Assembly (NCBI GenBank): GCA_934716995.1
Contig: CAKUYO010000007.1
Coordinates: 35,716 to 99,715, forward strand
Length of the DNA stretch: 64,000 nucleotides
Direction: 5' to 3'
DNA from: an uncultured Bacteroidales bacterium
GTDB lineage: Bacteria; Bacteroidota; Bacteroidia; Bacteroidales; Paludibacteraceae
The position numbers and the translations under genes are program-made. Below the pieces are notes generated by a model that worked only from the letters and a program-made list of their open reading frames with translations, was not told the DNA's origin and searched no databases. Shown here piece after piece: positions 27,245 to 35,441 of this stretch (its first letter is position 1; each line of letters starts with the position of its first letter).

Positions 27245-29641
27245 ATGAGATTATCCGATAAGTTCCGTTCTGTTCTCCCCCTCCTTTGGAGGGGGCTTGG
27301 GGGAGGTCTTTTCTTTCTTTTGTTAGTGTCCTGCCAACAAAAGGACTCCACCGAGCAGCAAATCGACCGTCTCCTCTCGCAGATGACCCTCGACGAGAAG
27401 ATAGGTCAGATGACCCAGGTCTGCGGCGGATGGATATCCGATGACCTTGAGAATCAGGTGCGCAACGGTGCTGGTGCTATGCTCAACAGCGTCGGTGAGG
27501 AGGCAAACCACTACCAGCGTATTGCCGTCGAGGAGACCCGCCTCGGTATTCCTATGCTCTTCGGGCGCGACATCATTCACGGCTTCCATACTATCTATCC
27601 TATCCCTCTCGGTCAGGCGGCCACTTTCGACCCCGCCTTGGTGGAAGAGGCAGCCCGTCTCACTGCCGACGAGGCTATCCAAGCAGGTCTCCGTTGGACA
27701 TTCTCGCCTATGGTTGATGTCTCGCGCGACCCCCGCTGGGGGCGTGTCGCCGAGGGCTATGGCGAGGACACGTATCTCACCTCTGTCATGGGTGCCGCCT
27801 GCGTTCGAGGATATCAATACCCTGCATCTAACAGCGAACGCAGTGAGCGTTCTAACAGCGCAAGCGTTCTAACATCTAACAGCGTAAGCGGTCAGCCAAT
27901 TCGATTGGCTTCTTGCGTCAAGCATTTCGCCGGCTACGCGGCTTCCGAGGGCGGACGCGATTACAACACCACGTGGATACCCGAGGTTCAACTGCGCGAG
28001 ACCTACCTCCCGCCGTTCAAGGCGGCTATTGATGCGGGTAGTGCCACTATCATGTGCTCGTTCAACGACATCAACGGTGTGCCTGCTTCGGCGAATCGTC
28101 ATCTCAATGTGGACATTCTCCGCAACGAGTGGCACTACGATGGTATGCTTGTGTCCGACTGGGCATCGTCGGCGAATATGATTGCCCACGGCAACGCTAC
28201 CGACCTCAAAGAGGCTACGCTCCTCAGTATCAATTCTCAAATGGAGATGGATATGGAGGGGCACGGTTATCCTTTGCATCTCAAAGAACTGGTCGAAAGC
28301 GGCAGAGTCAGCGAGGAGCAAATCAACGCCTGTGTGCGCGACATCCTCCGACTCAAGTTCCGTCTCGGTTTGTTCGACAACCCCTATTGCGCAGTCGATA
28401 GTGCTGCCTATTTCACTCCCGCAGCCCTCTCCGCAGCCCAACGTGCCGCCGAAGAATCCGCCGTCCTCTTGAAAAACAACGGCATTCTCCCTATTCAGAC
28501 AGCAATTACGCAAAATACGAAAACAACGCAAACTACACAAAGGTACGCAAGCACGCCCTGCGTGCTTGTCTGCGGTCCTCTCGCCAATTCTCAGCACGAC
28601 CAAAACGGCACTTGGTGCTTCGACAAGGTCGATTCGATGACTGTTACTCCGCTGATGGCTTTCCGTGCATTGGCTAAAGAGGGCAAAATCCGTCTCATCG
28701 AGCAGACGGGCAAACATTGGTCGCGTGAGGTCAACCCAAGCAACATAAATGAATTGGTGCAAAAAGCCAAACAAGCGGACATCATTCTCTATTTCGGCGG
28801 CGAGGAGAGTATCCTTTCCGGCGAAGCCCGCTGCCGTGCCCATCTCAATCTCCCGGGCGACCAGACTGCCCAGTTGAAAGCCCTCAAAGCCACAGGCAAA
28901 CCCCTCGTCCTCACCGTTATGGCAGGACGTCCGCTCTGTATCGGCGAGGAGGTCGCTCTCGCAGACGCTGTCCTCTATGCTTTCCACGGCGGCACCATGC
29001 AAGGTCCCGCATTGGCAAACCTTCTCACGGGCGTAGTCGCTCCGTCGGGACGCTTGCCGATGACCTTCCCGCAGGCGGTCGGGCAAATCCCGATGTACTA
29101 TAATCATCGAAATACGGGGCGTCCCACCGACCACCCTGTTCTTATTGACCAAATACCCGTCGGTGCGCCGCAGTTCTCTCTCGGCGAGTCCAGTTACTGG
29201 CTTGAGTATGGTGTCGAACCGCTCTTCCCCTTCGGCTACGGACTCACCTACACCACCTTCGAGTACAGCACCCCTGTCCTCTCCGACACCATTCTGTATA
29301 TGGGCAAAGCGCAGTCTCTTACCGCCACTTGCACCATCCGCAACACGGGCAACACCGATGCTGTTGCTGTGCCGCAACTCTATATCCGCGACCTCGTCGG
29401 CTCGCTCACACGCCCCGTCCGCGAACTCAAAGGCTTCGACCGCATCGCTATCCCCGCAGGTGAGAGCCGCGACATCTCGTTCACGCTCACCGAGGACGAC
29501 CTCGCCTACTGGCACCTTGCCTCTGGCATCACCCTCGGTGCCGACGGTGCCTACACCCGCTCCGCCGAAACGGGCGACTTCCTCCTTTGGATAGCCCCCG
29601 ACTCCTCCGAAGGCACACCTGTTGAATTCACCCTGCGATGA
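27245..29641 (+). CDS. GH3 beta-glucosidase
   Basis: 798 residues. The N-terminal hydrophobic segment ends LLLVSC and suggests a lipoprotein. GH3 landmarks: MTLDEKIGQMTQ, SPMVDVSRDPRWGR, GYGEDTYL, VKHFAGYAASEGGRDYN and VSDW with nucleophile D305. The C-terminal alpha/beta sandwich and fibronectin-III-like domain (VREL KGFDRIAIPAGES) follow. It should release glucose from the non-reducing ends of imported beta-glucan oligosaccharides. Two Ser/Thr/Asn/Gln-rich inserts (about 195-218 and 420-435) have repetitive DNA and no counterpart in typical family members. The ATG at 27245 is the first after the gene gap. Confidence 0.93.
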   Translation: MRLSDKFRSVLPLLWRGLGGGLFFLLLVSCQQKDSTEQQIDRLLSQMTLDEKIGQMTQVCGGWISDDLENQVRNGAGAMLNSVGEEANHYQRIAVEETRLGIPMLFGRDIIHGFHTIYPIPLGQAATFDPALVEEAARLTADEAIQAGLRWTFSPMVDVSRDPRWGRVAEGYGEDTYLTSVMGAACVRGYQYPASNSERSERSNSASVLTSNSVSGQPIRLASCVKHFAGYAASEGGRDYNTTWIPEVQLRETYLPPFKAAIDAGSATIMCSFNDINGVPASANRHLNVDILRNEWHYDGMLVSDWASSANMIAHGNATDLKEATLLSINSQMEMDMEGHGYPLHLKELVESGRVSEEQINACVRDILRLKFRLGLFDNPYCAVDSAAYFTPAALSAAQRAAEESAVLLKNNGILPIQTAITQNTKTTQTTQRYASTPCVLVCGPLANSQHDQNGTWCFDKVDSMTVTPLMAFRALAKEGKIRLIEQTGKHWSREVNPSNINELVQKAKQADIILYFGGEESILSGEARCRAHLNLPGDQTAQLKALKATGKPLVLTVMAGRPLCIGEEVALADAVLYAFHGGTMQGPALANLLTGVVAPSGRLPMTFPQAVGQIPMYYNHRNTGRPTDHPVLIDQIPVGAPQFSLGESSYWLEYGVEPLFPFGYGLTYTTFEYSTPVLSDTILYMGKAQSLTATCTIRNTGNTDAVAVPQLYIRDLVGSLTRPVRELKGFDRIAIPAGESRDISFTLTEDDLAYWHLASGITLGADGAYTRSAETGDFLLWIAPDSSEGTPVEFTLR
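27275..27307 (+). repeat. G-rich palindrome in the GH3 signal-peptide region
   Basis: Perfect hairpin CCCCCTCC-TTT-GGAGGGGG followed by CTTGGGGGAGG, encoding LLWRGLGGG. Confidence 0.88.
27829..27893 (+). repeat. TCTAACAGCG tandem repeat within the GH3 gene
   Basis: Four TCTAACA units, three continuing as TCTAACAGCG with short AAGCG or GAGCG tails. They encode a Ser/Asn-rich insert of about 22 residues in the catalytic domain. Confidence 0.75.
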
Positions 29642-29657
29642 ATCTACATGCAAATAA

Positions 29658-29731
29658 TTCTTAATTCCTAATTCCTAATTCGTCATTAAGAAAGTAAGGT
29701 GGATGCGCATAGGATAGGCTTAGGATAAGAC
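29658..29731 (+). repeat. TAATTCC heptamers followed by GCATAGGATAGGCTTAGGAT
   Basis: Four TAATTCN units (7-bp period), then GGTGGATGCGCATAGGATAG, which recurs in reverse complement at 52673-52706. This is the only recognisable content of the gap 29642-29827, apart from an AT-rich leader. Confidence 0.8.
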
Positions 29732-29827
29732 AACTTTATTTTTAACAAACAATAAACAACTAATTAAAACAATTCAATTAACAAACGCGCTTTGGCGCAA
29801 GTAACAAACTCTTAAATTACAACTATT

Positions 29828-31183
29828 ATGAAAAAACTTTTTTCTTTAGTGGCAGTGGTTCTGATGTCAGCGTCTCTGTTTTCTGCAGTACAGTATTGCC
29901 AGGAACCGATTACGGCAAATGACGGGCAAAATACAGCCCATCTGTCATTGAAACACATTTCGGAACAAACGTATGCTATAGAATTGCTTGCGCAAGGCGA
30001 TTTGGCTTTTGAGAGTGCCTATAATGTCAATTGTGGCGTTAATCAAACTGAAGGAGCGGGTATCTATTTTGCTAATGCGGGGTGGACTTTCTCTGCCGAT
30101 GGTAAGGTCGCATCGTTTGAATTTGAAACAGCCACAGCAGCATCACAGCCTACAGGTTTGTACGGACAGTATATTTGCTTGTCCAAAGTGGGCGGCGGTT
30201 TGGTGGAATTCAATCTGGCAGCAATCACCGACATCGACTGGACAGCGAATTGTGCAGAAGGTCCTGCCGATGAAGAGGCACCTGTAATGGGAACGGCTAC
30301 GTTTGTATCGGCTACTTATTCCTCCATTACATTAGCGGTAACTGCTACTGATAATGTAGCAGTAAAGCGTTACCATGTTGTTGCAAATGGAGTGGACAAA
30401 GATTTTACTCCCAACAACGGAAATATCGTTATCACCGGTCTTACGGCTGGCACCGCCTATACCTTTGTCGTTACCGCCAAAGATGCGGCTGGCAATGTAT
30501 CCGCCAATTCGGCTACGGTAACAGATGTAAAGACATTGGATTATCCTGCCGCTCCTGCCGCTCCTGTCAAACAGCAGGCGGATGTCCGTTCTGTCTATTC
30601 GGATACCTATCCTTCGGCTCTTGCACACGATTTCAGCAAAAACTCTTGGAGTGGTATCAAATATGAGGAAATAACGCTTGATGAAAACAACCATTACCTT
30701 CTCTATACTGCCACATCCACTTGGATTGCATGGGGAAGCAACGGGGACGGCAACGATGCTATTATTGCCGCTGACGGTTTCAATGATGGTACCAACAAAG
30801 GTCTGGATATTTCCTCTATGGAGTATCTGCACGTGGATATGTTTGTGGACGCTGACTTTGTATCGGGTGTGATGACCGTCAATAACGATCGTTTGGCAGA
30901 ACTCGGTGCTATCAAAGGCGGAGAATGGAACTCTATTGATTTGCCGCTGAATGTATTGGCTGCTGAAAAACTCAACAATCTCCGTTGGATGAAATTTGAA
31001 GGTTTCAATGGAGTGAGCCTGATTATTCTCGACAATGTCTATGCTTGGAAGAATAGTACATCTACTTCTATTCTGGATGCAGCCACTAACTCTGCTTCTG
31101 TTTCTAAACTCATCGAGAACGGACAACTCGTCATCATCCGCGATGGCATCCGCTACAACGCACAAGGGCAAGTGATTGAGTAA
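29828..31183 (+). CDS. Secreted protein with Fn3 domain and shared C-terminal module
   Basis: 451 residues with a Sec signal peptide (about 1-20). An N-terminal beta domain to about 145 is followed by a fibronectin-III domain (about 150-237: ITLAVTATDNVAVKRYHV...GLTAGTAYTFVVTAKD). A C-terminal module from about 250 (ADVRSVYSDTYPSAL...LDNVYAWKN) is paralogous to one in the protein ending at 36554. The last residues (LIENGQLVIIRDGIRYNAQG) look like a sorting tail. No catalytic motif is visible. It may bind glycan at the cell surface. Confidence 0.7.
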   Translation: MKKLFSLVAVVLMSASLFSAVQYCQEPITANDGQNTAHLSLKHISEQTYAIELLAQGDLAFESAYNVNCGVNQTEGAGIYFANAGWTFSADGKVASFEFETATAASQPTGLYGQYICLSKVGGGLVEFNLAAITDIDWTANCAEGPADEEAPVMGTATFVSATYSSITLAVTATDNVAVKRYHVVANGVDKDFTPNNGNIVITGLTAGTAYTFVVTAKDAAGNVSANSATVTDVKTLDYPAAPAAPVKQQADVRSVYSDTYPSALAHDFSKNSWSGIKYEEITLDENNHYLLYTATSTWIAWGSNGDGNDAIIAADGFNDGTNKGLDISSMEYLHVDMFVDADFVSGVMTVNNDRLAELGAIKGGEWNSIDLPLNVLAAEKLNNLRWMKFEGFNGVSLIILDNVYAWKNSTSTSILDAATNSASVSKLIENGQLVIIRDGIRYNAQGQVIE

Positions 31184-31216
31184 TCTCTGCTTGACCAATC
31201 TGAATAACCTTTCCCG

Positions 31217-31253
31217 TATTGCCGGCAGCATCTGCTGCCTGCTGCCGGCAATA
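31217..31253 (+). terminator. GC-rich hairpin, probable terminator
   Basis: A perfect 14-bp stem TATTGCCGGCAGCA / TGCTGCCGGCAATA (31217-31230, 31240-31253) followed by CTTTCTTATAT. Confidence 0.75.
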
Positions 31254-31310
31254 CTTTCTTATATATTCCAAAACGCAACCTAGAATCCCGTATATAGTTA
31301 CCAACTATCT

Positions 31311-34300
31311 ATGAAAACGCACATTTCTCGACCTCTGCTTGCCTTCTTGTTTTTGTGGCTGAATATGTTTGCTGTTTCTGCCACGCAGTATTGCCGTTCT
31401 CAACTGACATCGGGAGCGAACTCTGTTTATCTTACGTGTGAAAAAACATCCGATAACGTATATACGCTGACTATCGAAGCGGATAATACGGTTACATTGT
31501 CGGGTTTGGGCGGTTCTTTCTGTCATATCAATGGTAGTTCTGATCAAAACTTGGAATTACGTACCGTTCAGACCGTCAGCAACAATACCATCACTTGCAA
31601 AATCACATCTACATCAGCACCGCAGTTCTATACTCCTCTCTATGTCTTGATGCCGGGTGAGGTCAATTTTGGTGAGATAAAAGATATAGAATGGGGTACG
31701 TGCGGCGATACCCCCGACCTTCCTTTCGACCCGACTGCCAACTTGGCACTTGGCAAAATCGCGGTAGCAGGCTTCGGGGACAATCCTACCTATGCGAATA
31801 ACGGCAATTACCGCGACCGTTGGGGTTCCAATGGTGCCGCAAAAGACTATACTCAGGACTGGTGGTATGTCGATCTCGGCAACTGCTACCATCTCAATAA
31901 AATAGAAATCTATTGGGAGAATGCCTATTCTTCTAATTTTATCATACAGGGGGCGAAAACTCTGCCAACCGATGTGGCGGACGATGACCTTTGGCAGACG
32001 CTCTACGCCTTTGAGGGCGAACCCAAACACACAAATCTGCCCGATAATGCCGAGACTGACGCCAAGAACGAATATACCGTAGCGGGTGTGGCGCGTTATG
32101 TGCGTATCAAGTCGTATAAAAACTCATTGGACAACGCCTATGGAATGAGAATGTGGGAGTTCCGTGTGTTTGGCATCGGCGTTGCCGAAGCCGACGAGAT
32201 TGCACCCGATATGGTCTCGGCGAAAATCCTTTCGGTTGACCAACTGCAAGGGAGTGTAACGCTTGAACTCAAAGCCACCAAGACGAAAGATGGCGTTACA
32301 TCGGATATTCATACGTTCCGCCTGCTCAATACACTGACCGGTAAGGTGCGTTTCGCTACCACGGATGACAGCCACCGTGTTACTTTTACCGATCTTACTC
32401 CTTGTGCCGACTACCAAGTGGAGGTCTGGGCGGTGGACTATGTCGAGTCGGACAATGCGGAGCATATCGAGTTTGAGGCGCCTGCCGGCAATATGGCATT
32501 GGGGCGTGAGTGTACCGCCGGTTTTACGGAGGGAGAATTTTATGCTAAAAACGCGGTGGATGGCAGTTCCACTACCTGTTGGAGCAGTTATGGTGCGTCT
32601 CCCGGACAGGCGTGGTGGCAGGTGGATTTGGCAGAGGTCAGATCCATAGATTCCATTCGTGTGGACTACAAGGCGAACTGGGTGGACGGATATGAAATCC
32701 TGACATCGCTGGATAATAGCAGTTGGTCGCCGTTGTTCGTAAGCGATACGCCGCCTTCCTTGGGGCATAATTGCTATGCTATATCTGCTATCGGACGCTA
32801 TCTGCGTATGCAGCCACTAACGGGAGAAAATACCCGCCACAACTGGTCGTTCTATACTTTCGAGGTCTATGGCGATTGTACCTACGACGACAAACCGCGG
32901 ATGATCTTTGCCTCTTTCGAGAGTGCTACTACCTCTACGGCTGAAATCCGCGTCAGTGCCACCGATGCCGTAACACCTTTTGCCGACCTTACATACGAGT
33001 GTATCCTTACCCAAGGCGGGAATGTATATCGTTTTGAACTCTCTGCCACCGATGGTATCCTGCATCTGGAGAATATGCCTGCTTGTAGCGAACATTCCTT
33101 GGAGGTCTGGGCGGTCAATCAGGCAGGGAAAAAATCCGACAACTCGGCAAGGGTGCGCTTCTCCACCGAGTGCGCTGAGGCCAACTTGTGGCTGGCGGGT
33201 GATATGAACGGTTGGAATTTCAAGGACGATGCCTATCGTTTCCGCAAAACCGGTATAGAGGGAATCTATTCGCTTACTTGTCGCCTTACCAAGGGTAATC
33301 ACAAATATAAGTTGTCTGCCGGTTCTAATACGGACTGCACTAAAGAGGATCACTGGCTGATGCTTCCTGCGGACACCGATGTTACGTTCTATGCACGGGG
33401 CGTCAACAACTTTGCCTCTTCGGCTGACAGCCTTTTTGTCATAGGTACCGCCGTAAGCGATGGCTGGAATATCCCCGCCGATGCCAAACAATGTACGTGG
33501 AATGGTACGCAGGCGGTGTGGACAGGCAATATCAATCTGTCGGGTGAGTATAAAATCATCAAGATGTTTTTTGTCAACGGGCATGATAAAGCACCTTCTG
33601 AATTTTGGGACGACTTTTGGATAGCCAATCAGTCCATCAGCGGCGTAAGTTCCTCCTCTGTCAAAGCCTCTTTTATTTTCGATTTGCCTACATTGTCTTG
33701 GAGTTGGCAGGAAGTCTATGAGGGGCAGTGTACGTTTGCCGGACAGGCAGGCGATGGTCAAACACACGTCGGCTCTTTGTTTACTACAGGGTATAATGTA
33801 TTGCTCTATCTCAATAGCACCAAAGATTCTGTTTGGATTACGGCGGAGTTCTTGGATACCGACCAGACGGCTACTTCGGCTCTTCTGCAAAACTATCCGC
33901 AACGCGATGAGACGCTAGAGGTACAGGAAATGCGTCTGGATAGAGTGGGTGACACGCAGGTGTTCAAAGGGAAAGCCCCTGTCGCCTTTTTCAAAAACCG
34001 TGCAGACGGTATTATCCGCTTTGGTGTCAAGTTTGAGTATGCAGGGGGCTTGCGTGCTACCACCCCTGAGTTCTATTATTTGGACGGATCGGGGTGTGCC
34101 GAGCGTGATTTCGTTATTTATCACCACGACCAGATGCCCGATAACGCCGAGCATGGAGCCGTCTATACTTTCGCCGGAGGACGTATTTTGCAGCCGATCC
34201 TCTACAAACGCAAGTTCCGCCCGGATATATGGGAGACTCTCTCGCTGCCGTTTGATGTCAACCGCATTACGGTAACGGACGAGGACGGAGAGTTTGAACT

Positions 34301-34961
34301 CTACGCCCAATACAATAATAACGGTACCACGGTCGAGGGCAATTTCTGGTTGCGCAATTTCCGTGAAGAGGAAGTGAGTGCCGCCGGTTTCCAGCAAAAC
34401 TGGTACGACATCGAGGCTACTGCTGCCGATGCGGCTCAGCCCAAACGGAATGTTCCGTATATCATGCGTGTGCCGGACGACGACACCCATTACTATGCCG
34501 ATAAGTATATCGTTTTCCATGGCGTGGGCTATCAGACGATAGATGATGTCTATTCCACCATAGTGAGGACGCCCACAGAAACGGAGATGTTTGCTTATTC
34601 GGGCAATAATACGATGAAATCGTGGCTGTTGCGCTCTGCGTATGTGTTGGATGACGAGGGGCTGTATTTCCGCTCGGGGGAGACGGTATTGCTTTATCCG
34701 TTTGAGTGTGCGGTCAATGCCGAGAAGGAAACCGTCTGCGCTATGCCCCGTTTGGCGTTGAACCGCAAACCGGCTACTCCTACCGGTCAGACTCCGCCCG
34801 TAACGGCGATAGAAACCGGCTCCGTATGGTCGGTGGCTGGCTTGTGTGCAGGGCAATTCCGCAATTCCGGTGAATACGATACCTTGTTGCAACGCCTGCC
34901 CGCCGGGCTCTATATCGTGCGCCAAGGTGCTGAAGCATACAAAGTGTATATTACCCGATAA
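31311..34961 (+). CDS. Very large secreted multidomain glycan-binding protein
   Basis: 1216 residues with a signal peptide to about residue 25. In order: an N-terminal domain related to the preceding protein (QYCRSQLTSG), an F5/8-type C (CBM32-like) domain at about 143-290, an Fn3-like domain, a second F5/8 type C at about 396-525, another Fn3-like domain, then two SusE/SusF-like starch-binding-type modules (NLWLAGDMNGWNF; LFVIGTAVSDGWN). A long C-terminal region ends LPAGLYIVRQGAEAYKVYITR, a type IX secretion-like tail. No enzyme motif was found. It is probably a surface adhesin or carbohydrate-capture protein. Confidence 0.75.
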   Translation: MKTHISRPLLAFLFLWLNMFAVSATQYCRSQLTSGANSVYLTCEKTSDNVYTLTIEADNTVTLSGLGGSFCHINGSSDQNLELRTVQTVSNNTITCKITSTSAPQFYTPLYVLMPGEVNFGEIKDIEWGTCGDTPDLPFDPTANLALGKIAVAGFGDNPTYANNGNYRDRWGSNGAAKDYTQDWWYVDLGNCYHLNKIEIYWENAYSSNFIIQGAKTLPTDVADDDLWQTLYAFEGEPKHTNLPDNAETDAKNEYTVAGVARYVRIKSYKNSLDNAYGMRMWEFRVFGIGVAEADEIAPDMVSAKILSVDQLQGSVTLELKATKTKDGVTSDIHTFRLLNTLTGKVRFATTDDSHRVTFTDLTPCADYQVEVWAVDYVESDNAEHIEFEAPAGNMALGRECTAGFTEGEFYAKNAVDGSSTTCWSSYGASPGQAWWQVDLAEVRSIDSIRVDYKANWVDGYEILTSLDNSSWSPLFVSDTPPSLGHNCYAISAIGRYLRMQPLTGENTRHNWSFYTFEVYGDCTYDDKPRMIFASFESATTSTAEIRVSATDAVTPFADLTYECILTQGGNVYRFELSATDGILHLENMPACSEHSLEVWAVNQAGKKSDNSARVRFSTECAEANLWLAGDMNGWNFKDDAYRFRKTGIEGIYSLTCRLTKGNHKYKLSAGSNTDCTKEDHWLMLPADTDVTFYARGVNNFASSADSLFVIGTAVSDGWNIPADAKQCTWNGTQAVWTGNINLSGEYKIIKMFFVNGHDKAPSEFWDDFWIANQSISGVSSSSVKASFIFDLPTLSWSWQEVYEGQCTFAGQAGDGQTHVGSLFTTGYNVLLYLNSTKDSVWITAEFLDTDQTATSALLQNYPQRDETLEVQEMRLDRVGDTQVFKGKAPVAFFKNRADGIIRFGVKFEYAGGLRATTPEFYYLDGSGCAERDFVIYHHDQMPDNAEHGAVYTFAGGRILQPILYKRKFRPDIWETLSLPFDVNRITVTDEDGEFELYAQYNNNGTTVEGNFWLRNFREEEVSAAGFQQNWYDIEATAADAAQPKRNVPYIMRVPDDDTHYYADKYIVFHGVGYQTIDDVYSTIVRTPTETEMFAYSGNNTMKSWLLRSAYVLDDEGLYFRSGETVLLYPFECAVNAEKETVCAMPRLALNRKPATPTGQTPPVTAIETGSVWSVAGLCAGQFRNSGEYDTLLQRLPAGLYIVRQGAEAYKVYITR

Positions 34962-34974
34962 CCGGATTACTACC

Positions 34975-35391
34975 ATGAAACGCATCCTGTTTATCGTACT
35001 GTCCCTGTGTAGCATAGGGGCGGTCAATGCGCAGAGTTTTGGTTATTACTATGGTTCCGGTCGCAGTGATGTGCAGATTCAAACGCCCATTGCCGAGCCT
35101 GGTGCCGGTCGCCCCGAAGCAGTGTGGGCGGTAAGTGGTGATATGCAACCGTTTGATGTTAGCGAACCTGTTGCGAATGGCATTTATACCCCCCCCGCAG
35201 CGGCTTCGCGTGCAGGACGGCGCAAGCCGCCTACTACGGGCGGGCAAGACCCGGTCAACCCTGATATATGGATGCCCGTCGGCGATATGGATATATGGTG
35301 CGGGCTGTTCCTCGGGCTATATATATTGGGTATCGCCGTCAGGCAATATAAATCCCGCAAAACTACCGACAAAAATACCTTATGCGAATGA
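34975..35391 (+). CDS. Small exported protein with proline-rich middle and C-terminal membrane segment
   Basis: 138 residues. The signal peptide ends VNAQS. A Gly/Pro-rich middle holds YTPPAAASRAGRRKPP, followed by PVGDMDIWCGLFLGLYILGIAV, a single hydrophobic helix, then a short basic tail. I do not recognise a family. Such short proteins with a terminal helix often sit beside secreted-protein genes in Bacteroidales. It starts 13 bp after the large multidomain gene and may be co-transcribed. Confidence 0.6.
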   Translation: MKRILFIVLSLCSIGAVNAQSFGYYYGSGRSDVQIQTPIAEPGAGRPEAVWAVSGDMQPFDVSEPVANGIYTPPAAASRAGRRKPPTTGGQDPVNPDIWMPVGDMDIWCGLFLGLYILGIAVRQYKSRKTTDKNTLCE

Positions 35392-35441
35392 TTGGCATAG
35401 GTGTGAAAATAATCGTTTAATTAACAAAAACACAAAGTTTT

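Noticed and set aside
27869..29653. 594-residue open frame antisense to the GH3 gene
   Set aside because: It has no recognisable domain and arises from the codon bias of the GH3 gene on the other strand.
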